A stretch of DNA of 64,000 nt from an uncultured Clostridia bacterium (GTDB lineage: Bacteria > Bacillota > Clostridia > Christensenellales > DTU072), in NCBI GenBank assembly GCA_934274515.1, contig CAKQTC010000007.1, positions 69,670-133,669 on the forward strand, given 5' to 3'. Both the position numbers and the translations under genes were made by a program. The stretch's first letter is position 1, and the number at the start of each line of letters is the position of its first letter. Below are positions 22,654-31,503 of this stretch, one piece after another. The notes under the pieces were generated by a model. The model saw only the letters and a program-made list of their open reading frames with translations, was not told the origin of the DNA and searched no databases.

Positions 22654-23573
22654 TATTTCAAACCTTCTTTTAGTACGTCTAGATTTTTCTTCATTTTGTC
22701 ATAATATCCCACACCGCTTTCAATATCTTTTTTTGTTATCGTTTGACATGAATCGAGCGTATAAATTTTCCCTCCGCATTTTTCGATAACGTTTTGCGCT
22801 ACTTTCGTATTACTGTTTTCAAGCACAAATACGCCGCTCTTTCCGCTTGCCTTGTATGCTTTTTCAAAATCAATCTTTTTTTGCGCCGTTATTTCCGTGT
22901 CGGTAGAACAACCGCCAAACAAAGAATTGCACTCTATGCCGTAATCGCGGAATAAATATGCAAACGGATATCTATCGGCAAAATACGCAATTTTATCATT
23001 CATATTAAAAAAAGTTTCCTCATAAAGGGTATCCAAAGACGCAAGTTTGGATACGCATTCAGCATAATTAGCGTTAAAAACTTCTGCCTTATCTGGGAAC
23101 AACGAAACAAGCGCGTTTTTAATGGAATTACATAAAATCATCGCATTTCTTATAGACAAATAAAAGTGTTCGTCAAACGAACGGGCGTGTCCGTCGTCTT
23201 CGTCGTGGTCATGACCGGCATTTAACAATCCCACTTGTTTCGATAAATCCAGCCAAACAATTTTTGTAGAGTTTACGCTTTTGTAGACGTCTTTAACCCA
23301 TTTTTCCGATTCTCCGCCGACGTAGATAAACAAATTACAATTCGCTATCGCGCTTTTATCGCGCGTAGTCAATTCATAATTATGCGCATCCGTCCCTGCC
23401 GGAAGCAACATTTTTATTTTAAGTTCGTCGCCCGCTACTTTTCTACAAAAATCGTATTGCGGAAAAATCGTGCAAACAACGTCGTACTTCTCGGTTTCTA
23501 CGCAAGAACAAAATATAAAAACAGCGACTAGAACGCAAACCAAAACTATAAAAATTAAAACTTTATTTTTCAT
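22653..23573 (-). CDS. znuA: Zinc-binding lipoprotein of the ABC transporter
   Basis: I start at the ATG at 23573, which has AAGGAGA upstream and begins the signal peptide directly (MKNKVLIFIVLVC). The lipobox is FCSC, so the protein (306 aa) is anchored by lipid outside the cell. Cluster A-I substrate-binding features are present: TIFPQYDFCRKVAG, AGTDAHNYEL with the first metal His, and a His/Asp-rich loop HDHDEDDGHARSFDEH typical of zinc rather than manganese receptors. The gene overlaps the end of the upstream Zur gene by 11 bp. Confidence 0.9.
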   Translation of the reverse strand: MKNKVLIFIVLVCVLVAVFIFCSCVETEKYDVVCTIFPQYDFCRKVAGDELKIKMLLPAGTDAHNYELTTRDKSAIANCNLFIYVGGESEKWVKDVYKSVNSTKIVWLDLSKQVGLLNAGHDHDEDDGHARSFDEHFYLSIRNAMILCNSIKNALVSLFPDKAEVFNANYAECVSKLASLDTLYEETFFNMNDKIAYFADRYPFAYLFRDYGIECNSLFGGCSTDTEITAQKKIDFEKAYKASGKSGVFVLENSNTKVAQNVIEKCGGKIYTLDSCQTITKKDIESGVGYYDKMKKNLDVLKEGLK

Positions 23574-23961
23574 TTTTATCGTTCTCCTTACATTTTTCGC
23601 ATACACCGTATAATACGGTTTTCCCTTTGTCTAAGCAAAAACCGTTACTTTTTGCAACATCTTCAAGTTCTTTTTCTGTTTTCTTGTCTTCGATGTGAAC
23701 AAGTTTTCCGCAAGAAACGCATTTAATGTGAAAATGCTCTCGACAGCCGCGTTTGTCGGCTTTGTATGCAACGCACGCATTGTTTTCCGAATATTCTCGC
23801 AACAACAAGCCGCTCTCGTAAAGTTCGCCCAGTATTCTGTAAACCGTGCTTTTACCTATGCCGTCAACGCTTCCGACAACTTGCTCGGCAGTGAACCATT
23901 CGTCGCCGTTACTATTGAAAAATTCGGTTATTGTCTTTTTATTCTTTGTGTTATACTGCAT
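23563..23961 (-). CDS. zur: Fur-family zinc repressor
   Basis: A 132-aa Fur-family protein with an N-terminal winged helix (WFTAEQVVGSVDGIGKSTVYRIL) and the metal-binding half HFHIKCVSCGKLVHIEDKK. The two CxxC pairs (CVSC and CEKC) form the structural zinc site. It is the first gene of the operon with znuA, znuC and znuB, which makes zinc the likely signal. A 23-bp palindrome touches its promoter, so the operon is autoregulated. The leader is short and has only a weak GAGCGAG ribosome site. Confidence 0.9.
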   Translation of the reverse strand: MQYNTKNKKTITEFFNSNGDEWFTAEQVVGSVDGIGKSTVYRILGELYESGLLLREYSENNACVAYKADKRGCREHFHIKCVSCGKLVHIEDKKTEKELEDVAKSNGFCLDKGKTVLYGVCEKCKENDKNEK

Positions 23962-23979
23962 TTTTTATCTCGCTCGTTT

Positions 23980-24008
23980 ATTATATCAATCTGCTTTTCT
24001 CATGTCAA
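23980..24008 (-). promoter_or_regulatory. Promoter of the zur-znuACB operon
   Basis: A perfect consensus on the minus strand: TTGACA (24008-24003), 17 bp, TATAAT (23985-23980). Confidence 0.85.
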
Positions 24009-24009
24009 C

Positions 24010-24032
24010 AATTTGAGAACGATTCTCAAATT
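24010..24032. promoter_or_regulatory. Zur box
   Basis: AATTTGAGAA, CGA, TTCTCAAATT: 10-bp perfect arms with a 3-bp centre, directly against the -35 element. The size and the GAGAA/TTCTC core fit Fur-family operators. Confidence 0.85.
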
Positions 24033-24043
24033 CAAATAGTGAA

Positions 24044-24068
24044 ATATCCGCGAATAAATCGCGGATAT
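24044..24068. terminator. Hairpin downstream of the DUF296 gene
   Basis: ATATCCGCG/CGCGGATAT (24044-24052, 24060-24068) with a 7-base loop, trailed on the minus strand by TTTCACTATTT. A weak T tract makes this a moderate terminator for the gene at 24149-24574. Confidence 0.5.
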
Positions 24069-24148
24069 ATAAAAACATAAATACTTCTTTAGATTAATTG
24101 ATTCTGTAAACGACGACGACTTCGTTTCGTTTTGCATAGAATTCCGTT

Positions 24149-24574
24149 TTATACACTAAATTCAAATAAATTAATGCCTATTGCATCGTCGTGTTTTCTA
24201 TCAACTTTGCCGTTTATTATTGTGATTATCATCTCGCAGGTGACGCTGACAATCGCGCGGTTCAGATGTCCCCCGACCGTTATGCCTTTACAGTTTGCAG
24301 CACTCATATGTATATGCGAATAGTATTCTCCGTTCATCGTGTTTATCGTGCCCGTAAGCGAAACTATTTCGTAATCGCCGTTAAACGTATTTGAATAATA
24401 CTTCTTTTCGTTAACGTCATAACAGCCGACCGTAAAATCGTTCGTTGCACCCAAAGCGTTGACGTTTGCCAGCAATATATTTTCTTTTATTGCAATTTCT
24501 TTCATTTTCTCCAAGATTTCTTCGCCTTTGTCTATTCTTGCCACTATTATGTTTTCAAAAACTCTATAATTCAT
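24149..24574 (-). CDS. DUF296 / PPC-domain protein
   Basis: A 141-aa protein consisting of a single PPC (PD1-like, DUF296) domain. It starts NYRVFENIIVARIDKGEEI and contains the conserved core YSHIHMSAANCKGITVGGHL (about residues 85-104), with the HIH and GGHL pattern that forms a metal-binding pocket in known bacterial homologues. These trimeric proteins are linked with DNA binding in plants; the bacterial role is uncertain. It is monocistronic, with AAGGA before its ATG. Confidence 0.85.
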   Translation of the reverse strand: MNYRVFENIIVARIDKGEEILEKMKEIAIKENILLANVNALGATNDFTVGCYDVNEKKYYSNTFNGDYEIVSLTGTINTMNGEYYSHIHMSAANCKGITVGGHLNRAIVSVTCEMIITIINGKVDRKHDDAIGINLFEFSV

Positions 24575-24769
24575 AATTAATATTCCTTTTTATATATTTA
24601 CAATATAATTAAATACGTAAGCGAGCAGCATTTGCAAGTATTTTTAAGCCATATTCCACAAAACGACGTTCGTGTAAAGCAAAAAGTAACCGATGTCGCT
24701 CGATTTTATTTTATCTTACGCGTAAGACGACGTTATTTACGGCAATCTAGCGTTCACTGCCCCTAAAAG

Positions 24770-24806
24770 AAAAGTCTTGCAGATATAAAACACCCGCAAG
24801 ACTTTT
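24770..24806 (-). terminator. Terminator of ppdK
   Basis: An 11-bp stem AAAAGTCTTGC/GCAAGACTTTT with a 15-base loop, about 30 bp after the ppdK stop and followed on the minus strand by CTTTTAGG. Confidence 0.75.
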
Positions 24807-24835
24807 TTCTAAATTAAATTATTTCACTTAAAGCG

Positions 24836-27463
24836 TTATTTGCTTTGTTTGATAGCCGCTTGTGCCGCTGCAAGTCTTGCAATCGGTACTCTGAACGGCG
24901 AGCAAGAAACGTACGTCAAGCCGATTTTGTTGCAGAATTCGATAGTAGACGGGTCGCCGCCGTGTTCGCCGCAGATACCGAGGTGCATATTCGGTCTTAC
25001 GCTTCTGCCCATCTTAGCGGACATTTCCATAAGTTTACCTACGCCGGTTTGGTCGAGTTTCGCAAACGGGTCGTTTTCGTAAATCTTCGCGTCATAGTAA
25101 GCATTGAGGAACTTACCGGAGTCGTCACGGCTGAAACCGAACGTCATCTGCGTGAGGTCGTTGGTTCCGTAGCAGAAGAATTCTGCTTCTTTCGCGATTT
25201 CGTCGGACGTAAGCGCCGCTCTCGGAATTTCAATCATCGTACCTACTTCATATTTGATGCCGATTCCGCTCTTCTTGATTTCTTCGTCCGCAACCGCTAC
25301 TACAATGTCTTTAACGAACTTAAATTCTTTTACGTCGCCGATAAGCGGAATCATTATTTCGGGAAGAACTTTCCAAGTCGGATGTTTCTTTTGAACGTTA
25401 ATCGCTGCCTTGATTACCGCTCTGGTTTGCATTCTCGCGATTTCGGGATAGGTTACGGTAAGACGGCAACCTCTATGTCCCATCATCGGGTTGAATTCGT
25501 GCAAGTTCGCAATAATATTCTTTATCGCTTCTACGGATTTACCTTGTTTTTCCGCAAGAAGTTTGATGTCCTGTTCTTCGGTAGGAACGAACTCATGGAG
25601 CGGCGGATCGAGGAAACGAATGGTAACGGGCGCTCCTTCGAGTGCTTCGTACAACGCTTCGAAGTCGCCTTGTTGCATAGGTTCGAGTTTAGCAAGCGCT
25701 CTTTCTCTTTCTTCTACGGTATCCGAGCAAATCATTTCGCGAATCGCTTCGATTCTGTTTCCTTCAAAGAACATATGTTCGGTTCTGCAAAGACCGATAC
25801 CTTCCGCACCGAGTTCACGAGCCTTTTTAGCGTCGCGCGGCGTGTCGGCGTTGGTTCTTACTTGCAGTTTACGATATTTATCTGCCCAAACCATAATTCT
25901 GCTGAATTCGCCTACTATCGTTGCGTCAACGGTAGGAATGAGTCCGTCGTAAATACACCCGGTCGAGCCGTCTATGCTGATAGCGTCGCCTTCGTGGAAT
26001 TCTTTTCCGGCAAGAGTAAATTTCTTGTTTTCTTCGTCCATAGCGATTGCAGAGCAACCGGATACGCAACAGGTACCCATACCGCGAGCAACAACTGCGG
26101 CGTGGCTGGTCATTCCGCCTCTGACGGTAAGTATACCTTGGGCGGCTTTCATACCTTCGATATCTTCGGGAGAAGTTTCCAGTCTTACGAGAACGACTTT
26201 CTTTCCTGCTTTTTTCCAAGTTTTAGCGTCTTCTGCGGAGAAAACGATTTGACCGCAAGCGGCACCGGGAGACGCGGCAAGCGCTTTCGCAAGAGGCGTT
26301 GCCTTTTTGAGTGCGGCTGCGTCGAATTGCGGGTGAAGCAACGTGTCGAGGTTACGCGGGTCTATCATAAGAACCGCTTGTTTTTCGGTAATCATACCTT
26401 CGTCTACGAGGTCGCAAGCGATTTTGAGTGCCGCTTTGGCGGTTCTCTTACCGTTACGAGTTTGGAGCATATAAAGATGTTTGTCTTCGATAGTAAACTC
26501 CATATCCTGCATATCGTGGTAGTGGTTTTCGAGTTTTTTGCAGATAGCGTTGAACTGATCGAATACTTCGGGCATAATTTCTTGCATTTTAGCAATCGGC
26601 ATCGGGGTTCTTACGCCGGCAACGACGTCTTCGCCTTGCGCGTTCATAAGGAATTCGCCCATAAGTTTCTTTTCGCCGGTCGCGGGGTCACGAGTAAACG
26701 CAACGCCGGTACCGCTGGTTTCACCCATATTACCGAACGCCATCATTTGAACGTTTACGGCAGTACCCCAACTGTAAGGAATGTCGTTATCTCTACGATA
26801 AACGTTTGCTCTGGGGTTGTCCCAAGAACGGAATACCGCTTCGATAGCCGCAAAGAGTTGTTCCTTCGGGTTGGTGGGGAAATCTACGCCGATTTTGGCT
26901 TTATATTCCGCTTTGAATTGATTTGCGAGTTTTTTAAGATCGTTTGCGGTAAGTTCAATGTCCTGCGTAACGCCTTTTTCCTCTTTCATCTTGTCGATGA
27001 GTTGTTCAAAATATTTTTTACCGACTTCCATAACAACGTCCGAGAACATTTGGATAAATCTGCGATAGCAGTCCCACGCCCAACGGGGGTTGTTGGATTT
27101 TTTTGCGATAACTTCCACGACTTCTTCGTTAAGTCCGAGATTAAGAATCGTGTCCATCATACCGGGCATCGACGCTCTTGCACCCGAACGAACGGAAACG
27201 AGCAGCGGATTTTCCTTATCACCGAATTTTTTGCCGGTAATTTTTTCCATCTTTTCGATGTACTCCATAATTTGAGCCTTAATATCGTCGCCGATACGCT
27301 TGCCGTCTTCGTAATATCTCGTGCATGCTTCGGTGCTGATGGTAAAGCCCTGCGGAACGGGAAGTCCGAGATTGGTCATTTCGGCAAGGTTCGCGCCTTT
27401 GCCGCCCAGAATTTCACGCATTCCGGCGTTGCCTTCCGTGAAAAGGTAAACATACTTTTTCAT
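24836..27463 (-). CDS. ppdK: Pyruvate, phosphate dikinase
   Basis: A full-length (875 aa) enzyme that interconverts pyruvate, ATP and phosphate with PEP, AMP and pyrophosphate; in anaerobes it often runs in the glycolytic or gluconeogenic direction. The N-terminal ATP-grasp domain starts YLFTEGNAGMREILGGKGANL. The phosphohistidine domain carries GGMTSHAAVVARGMG with the catalytic His (about residue 455). The C-terminal PEP/pyruvate TIM barrel ends with GICGEHGGDP and the catalytic Cys region VSCSPFRVPIARLAAAQAA. It is monocistronic with its own promoter (27527-27555), an AGGAGG site and a terminator. Confidence 0.97.
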   Translation of the reverse strand: MKKYVYLFTEGNAGMREILGGKGANLAEMTNLGLPVPQGFTISTEACTRYYEDGKRIGDDIKAQIMEYIEKMEKITGKKFGDKENPLLVSVRSGARASMPGMMDTILNLGLNEEVVEVIAKKSNNPRWAWDCYRRFIQMFSDVVMEVGKKYFEQLIDKMKEEKGVTQDIELTANDLKKLANQFKAEYKAKIGVDFPTNPKEQLFAAIEAVFRSWDNPRANVYRRDNDIPYSWGTAVNVQMMAFGNMGETSGTGVAFTRDPATGEKKLMGEFLMNAQGEDVVAGVRTPMPIAKMQEIMPEVFDQFNAICKKLENHYHDMQDMEFTIEDKHLYMLQTRNGKRTAKAALKIACDLVDEGMITEKQAVLMIDPRNLDTLLHPQFDAAALKKATPLAKALAASPGAACGQIVFSAEDAKTWKKAGKKVVLVRLETSPEDIEGMKAAQGILTVRGGMTSHAAVVARGMGTCCVSGCSAIAMDEENKKFTLAGKEFHEGDAISIDGSTGCIYDGLIPTVDATIVGEFSRIMVWADKYRKLQVRTNADTPRDAKKARELGAEGIGLCRTEHMFFEGNRIEAIREMICSDTVEERERALAKLEPMQQGDFEALYEALEGAPVTIRFLDPPLHEFVPTEEQDIKLLAEKQGKSVEAIKNIIANLHEFNPMMGHRGCRLTVTYPEIARMQTRAVIKAAINVQKKHPTWKVLPEIMIPLIGDVKEFKFVKDIVVAVADEEIKKSGIGIKYEVGTMIEIPRAALTSDEIAKEAEFFCYGTNDLTQMTFGFSRDDSGKFLNAYYDAKIYENDPFAKLDQTGVGKLMEMSAKMGRSVRPNMHLGICGEHGGDPSTIEFCNKIGLTYVSCSPFRVPIARLAAAQAAIKQSK

Positions 27464-27526
27464 CCTAAATCCTCCTAAAAGTGATATTTATTCTTAAAGT
27501 TTTTATTTTCTATATAACCGCATATC

Positions 27527-27555
27527 ATTATAATATATCTTTGCCTATTTATCAA
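27527..27555 (-). promoter_or_regulatory. Promoter of ppdK
   Basis: TTGATA (27555-27550), 17 bp, TATAAT (27532-27527) on the minus strand, giving a leader of about 55 nt. Confidence 0.7.
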
Positions 27556-27609
27556 GCGTTTTTTTCGTCGGAATATCCATTTTTTATTACTCTCTCGACA
27601 AATTCGCTT

Positions 27610-28248
27610 TTATCCGTCGTTCTGTTTTATCAACGTTCCGAACGAATAAATCTTTATTCCTAGATAATTCGATATAAGGTTAACTAAAAATCCGAACGCC
27701 CTCGTTACACCGAACTCCGTATACGGCATCGTTCCTACGTCTTCCGTTTCGCATATCGAAAACGCTTTGATTATTCCGTATGAAATTTCGTCGTATTCCC
27801 TTATCTCGGAATAATCCGTACCCGTCCTCTCCGCGCAAAAAACAGCGTACTTAAACGCCGTACAAAGCGGATTGCATTGCCCGTAAACCGTTTCGTTTAT
27901 CGTTTTTAACAGTTCGATAAACTCCGTGGCGGTTTCGCCGTCTTTATCAAAACATTTTTCCGCTAATTCAAAGCAAGTCATTATCGCCGCAACTTTCATT
28001 TTGTCGCGCCATGCGTCAAAAAAATTATCCGCAATTTCCGCTCCGGAAAGTATCGCTTTACCGTTCTTTCCGCCGTAAATAAACTCCCCGAACGCCATAG
28101 TCATAGCGGCGGTTTTTAATTTCGCAGTCGGACTTCTTACCCCTTTTGCGGTTACCGTAACTGCCCCTTTGGGCGTAAAAATAACGCAAAGCCTGTCTTT
28201 CTCTCGGTAATCTGCCGTTCGTATGACTATGCCTTGCGTTCTTTCCAT
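27610..28248 (-). CDS. recO: DNA repair protein RecO
   Basis: A 212-aa RecO with the N-terminal OB fold (TQGIVIRTADYREKDRLCVIFT, then GAVTVTAKGVRSPTAKL) and a helical C-terminal half. It works with RecR and RecF to load RecA onto SSB-coated single strands. It is shorter than the usual 240-250 aa and the CxxC-type zinc motif found in many homologues is not visible in the C-terminal part. It lies 15 bp after yqzL, as in Bacillus. Confidence 0.85.
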   Translation of the reverse strand: MERTQGIVIRTADYREKDRLCVIFTPKGAVTVTAKGVRSPTAKLKTAAMTMAFGEFIYGGKNGKAILSGAEIADNFFDAWRDKMKVAAIMTCFELAEKCFDKDGETATEFIELLKTINETVYGQCNPLCTAFKYAVFCAERTGTDYSEIREYDEISYGIIKAFSICETEDVGTMPYTEFGVTRAFGFLVNLISNYLGIKIYSFGTLIKQNDG

Positions 28249-28263
28249 AAATCGGTTTTCTCT

Positions 28264-28380
28264 CTATTCTTTCTCGTTCTTATCTTGCTCTTTAAGCGCG
28301 CGATAAAGCATATACGTCCCGGCGTGTCCGCTCTTTTCAAACGCTTTCCAAGCAAGTTCGTCTATTCTGTCTTCACTCAT
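28264..28380 (-). CDS. yqzL: YqzL-family small protein
   Basis: A 38-aa protein that begins MSEDRIDELAWKAFEKSGHA, then GTYMLYRALKEQ. The W-K-x-F-x-x-[TS]-G-x-x-x-x-Y-L/M-x-Y pattern is that of YqzL, which lies directly upstream of recO in many Firmicutes. It has a strong GGGAGG site. Function unknown. The position between era and recO supports the call. Confidence 0.82.
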   Translation of the reverse strand: MSEDRIDELAWKAFEKSGHAGTYMLYRALKEQDKNEKE

Positions 28381-28480
28381 CTTCACTCACCTCCCTTTAA
28401 GCAAATTTTGCCCTTTAAGGTGAGTTTTTATTCGTCTTGCATTTTTTAACGTCTTCCGCCGCTTAACCCTTCGCTCTTTC

Positions 28481-28496
28481 GGGTGGGCGGGTGGGG
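28481..28496 (+). repeat. Dispersed G-quadruplex-type repeat, copy 1
   Basis: GGGTGGGCGGGTGGGG, preceded by CTCTTTC and followed by CGACGCG. It lies between era and yqzL. It matches copies at 37137, 50967 and 54530. Confidence 0.85.
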
Positions 28497-28538
28497 CGAC
28501 GCGCCTTTTCTCTCGCCGATTTCGATATAAATCGGTTA

Positions 28539-29942
28539 TCAATCGGGATTGTTCGTATCGTAACCTAATTCCTTCATTATCGACTCGCTTCCTCGCCAGT
28601 CGCTCCTTACTTTCACAAACAGCGTGATAAATACTTTTGCGTCCGTCATTTTTTCAAGATCTTGTCTTGCATACGTCGCTATTTTCTTTATCATTTCTCC
28701 GCCTTTACCGAGAACGATAGGCTTATGCGCCGCTTTTTCAATGATTAAATCGGCGTTAATGCAGACCAGCCCGTCGTTTCTTACGGTGTATTCGGTTACG
28801 TCCACGCCTATACCGTAAGGAACTTCTTTGTCAAGCAACCGGAGTGCTTTTTCTCTTATTGTTTCCGCCGCCATAAACCGCATATTTTTATCGGTATACA
28901 AATCGTCGTCATAATACTTGACGTGGTCGGTAAGCAGTTTCTCTATCTCGCCGATAAGCGGCTCTATATTGCGATTTCTAAGTGCGGAAACGGGAACTAT
29001 CGCTTTAAGTTTCTGAAGTTTGTTGAGTTCCGTCAAAATTTCAAACACCTTTTCGCGAGTAACGTGATCGACTTTGTTTACCGCGACTATTACGTTTTCG
29101 CCCGCGTTTACAAACGACAACAGATTTTCTTTGTCAACGTCACTATACCCTTTTTCCAAATCCACGACGTAAAGTATACAGTCAACGCCGTCGGCGGCGG
29201 CTTTTGCGCTTTTCATCATATATTCGCCCAAAGCGTTTCTCGGTTTATGCAACCCCGGCGTGTCGATAAACACTATTTGCGCGTTTTTCGCGTTGTATAC
29301 GCCGAGTATTTTATTTCTCGTAGTTTGAGGTTTCCAACTCACGATTGCTACTTTTTCGCCGACAATCGTATTAATCAACGTGCTTTTCCCTGCGTTGGGT
29401 CTGCCCATAATCGCGACGAACCCGGACTTAAATTCGGTTTCTTCTTTCTCTTCTTCGATTTCGTCGTCGCGATAATCTCGCGTTATACCTATCGAACCCA
29501 AAATTTCTTCGGTAAACGCGGTCATTTCCGCTTCCTCTTCGGCGGTCGCGTGATCAAATCCCAACAAATGCAACATTCCGTGACAGGTAAGAAACGCTAT
29601 TTCGCGTTGAATAGCGTGTCCGTATTCTTCCGCTTGTTCTTCCGCCCTTTTTTCGCATATAAAAATTTCTCCCAATATTATCGAGCCGTCCTCGGGATTT
29701 ATATCGTCGGGATAGTCGGTTTTCACAAAGGGAAAAACGACGTTTTCTAGATTTTGAAAACTAAGTACGTCGGTGACTTTGTCTATTCCCCTGTTCTCTT
29801 TGTTAAGTTCTCTTATCTCTTCTTCGTCAACCACGGTTATTTCCACGTCAACGTCTATCGGCCTAATGGCAAACTTTCTAAGCGCGGCGTCTACCGTTTT
29901 TTTAATGGTTTTTTCGTGTCTTTCTGCGTAAACGTTAATCAT
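28539..29942 (-). CDS. ybeY-era: Fused YbeY endoribonuclease and Era GTPase
   Basis: One 467-codon frame encodes two complete rRNA-maturation proteins. Residues 1-150 are YbeY with the zinc motif H121-x3-H125-x5-H131 (HGMLHLLGFDH). A 20-residue acidic linker (DEIEEEKEETE) follows. Residues 170-467 are Era: G1 GRPNAGKST (180-188), G3 DTPG (227-230), G4 NKVD (289-292) and a C-terminal KH domain with the GKGG loop. In most bacteria the two are separate genes and act together on 16S rRNA 3' processing. In Bacillus ybeY and era lie close, split by dgkA and cdd, both absent here. The sequence shows no frameshift; the fusion is one intact frame. Confidence 0.93.
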   Translation of the reverse strand: MINVYAERHEKTIKKTVDAALRKFAIRPIDVDVEITVVDEEEIRELNKENRGIDKVTDVLSFQNLENVVFPFVKTDYPDDINPEDGSIILGEIFICEKRAEEQAEEYGHAIQREIAFLTCHGMLHLLGFDHATAEEEAEMTAFTEEILGSIGITRDYRDDEIEEEKEETEFKSGFVAIMGRPNAGKSTLINTIVGEKVAIVSWKPQTTRNKILGVYNAKNAQIVFIDTPGLHKPRNALGEYMMKSAKAAADGVDCILYVVDLEKGYSDVDKENLLSFVNAGENVIVAVNKVDHVTREKVFEILTELNKLQKLKAIVPVSALRNRNIEPLIGEIEKLLTDHVKYYDDDLYTDKNMRFMAAETIREKALRLLDKEVPYGIGVDVTEYTVRNDGLVCINADLIIEKAAHKPIVLGKGGEMIKKIATYARQDLEKMTDAKVFITLFVKVRSDWRGSESIMKELGYDTNNPD

Positions 29943-29963
29943 ATCGTCCCTAATCTCTTTCGT

Positions 29964-31433
29964 TTATTTCGTATATTTAATTCTTTGATGGTACAAACTC
30001 GGTAACGTTTTTACCAACGTATCTTCGATTATCTGTAAATCTTTAAGCGTAAGCGGACATTCGCTAAACTGACCCGAATCCATTTTATCCATAATGAGTT
30101 TATGGATAAACGCGGTAAAATTACGTATATCTTTATCCACTCCCTGCGCTCTCGTCGCAGCCTCGACCGTATCGACTATCATAATGAGTCCGCTTATTTT
30201 GGTGGACGGTTTCGGTCCGTCGTAACTAAAATCGCTGTTCGCTATCTGTTCGTCGGTAAATCCGCGCGTTTTATTAAGGAAAAATCCAACCGTCGTTTTT
30301 CCGTGATGCTCTTCCGCTATCTTCGCAAGACATTCCGGTAAACCCGCTTTCCTTATCATCTCCGCGCCGTCGTGCGTATGCCTCGTTATCAAAGAAACGC
30401 TGACTTCGGGAATAAAATCGTCGTGAGGGTTATAGTCGGTTTGGTTTTCGGTAAAACAAATCGGATTGCGAAGTTTGCCAACGTCGTGATAGCACGCTCC
30501 CGCTCTTGCCAAAGTCGCGTTTTCGCCGATTGCTTTCGCACAAGCCTGAGCAAGGTTTGCCATGGCGAGCGAGTGATTATACGTTCCCGGGGCTTCCTTT
30601 GCCAAACGAGCCATAAGCGGCGCGTCGGGCGTGCATATTTCGTCAAGCCTGAAATTACTGTACATGCTGAACAAATACTCGAATACGGGCAAAATGACCA
30701 TAAACAGCGCAAGGCTGAACAGTATGGAAACAGTGGACCAAACGCCGTTTTTCAACGCTTCCAACGCGTCGAACGACGGTATTATAAGCCCGGATAAAAA
30801 CGCTACCGGAAACGCTATGAAAAAGCCTACTACCACGCTGTCTATAAAGAAAGACATACGCGTATAAACTTTTTTGCTTAAAAGGATAAGGAAACAGCCG
30901 CTTACCGCTTGCGTGAGAACCGCCGCCAAAACGTTCGACGCATCGAACGAACCGCGAACGGACGCGTAGCAAAAATAAAACGCCGCCACGACAATCGTAT
31001 TAACGTAAAGCGCAAGTTTGTTATCGATAAGCAAAGCGATGATAAACCCGACAAAACAAATAGGTACGACGTAAATCGAGATAAACCCGGCAAAAATAGT
31101 GGACAAGGTAAACCCTAAAAAGACGGCAACGAGTATTACGGTAATTTCTTTGCCGAAACAATCGGTAGGTCTATGTCCGAAAAAGTAAAACGCGCCCATT
31201 GCGTTCAGCGCAAAGAAAAGCATTCCTCCGAGAACGGCAAACCTATACGCGCTTTTGAATATTTCGGAAAGCGTGGAATTCGAAACAAGCGAATACAATA
31301 ACGCCATAATAAACGGCAACGCGAAAGAAAACGCGAGAAAAAGTATTTCCGCCTTAACGACGTTGGTTCTTCTCTTCTTCGCTTCTTCGGGCGAAAGTTG
31401 CTTCACCGCGTGTAAAAATTGTTTCGTCTTCAT
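29964..31433 (-). CDS. pgpH: 7TM-HD family c-di-AMP phosphodiesterase (PgpH-like)
   Basis: A 489-aa protein with about seven hydrophobic helices (residues 28-255) and a cytosolic HD domain. The HD signature includes GTYNHSLAMANLAQ and ACYHDVGKL (H316, D317), with further His in ITRHTHDGAEMI and EEHHGKT. PgpH proteins hydrolyse cyclic di-AMP to pApA. Usual members are about 700 aa and have an extracellular 7TMR-HDED domain between helices 1 and 2; here it is missing, so any outside signal input is lost. Its place between yqfD and ybeY is the conserved one. Confidence 0.88.
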   Translation of the reverse strand: MKTKQFLHAVKQLSPEEAKKRRTNVVKAEILFLAFSFALPFIMALLYSLVSNSTLSEIFKSAYRFAVLGGMLFFALNAMGAFYFFGHRPTDCFGKEITVILVAVFLGFTLSTIFAGFISIYVVPICFVGFIIALLIDNKLALYVNTIVVAAFYFCYASVRGSFDASNVLAAVLTQAVSGCFLILLSKKVYTRMSFFIDSVVVGFFIAFPVAFLSGLIIPSFDALEALKNGVWSTVSILFSLALFMVILPVFEYLFSMYSNFRLDEICTPDAPLMARLAKEAPGTYNHSLAMANLAQACAKAIGENATLARAGACYHDVGKLRNPICFTENQTDYNPHDDFIPEVSVSLITRHTHDGAEMIRKAGLPECLAKIAEEHHGKTTVGFFLNKTRGFTDEQIANSDFSYDGPKPSTKISGLIMIVDTVEAATRAQGVDKDIRNFTAFIHKLIMDKMDSGQFSECPLTLKDLQIIEDTLVKTLPSLYHQRIKYTK

Positions 31434-31503
31434 TTAGTTATCCTCGCCGTAAACCGAACCGCGGGCTATCGTTTGTTTTTATAAAAACGATTTCGCGCAC
31501 GCG

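Noticed and set aside
24845..27478. A very long open frame on the plus strand opposite ppdK
   Set aside because: It mirrors a highly conserved enzyme gene, has no recognisable domains, shows Phe/Arg/Val-rich composition typical of antisense frames, and lacks a ribosome site.
28539..29942. Sequencing error joining ybeY and era
   Set aside because: Both domains are complete and in one frame with a natural acidic linker; no residual stop or duplicated start is needed to explain it.
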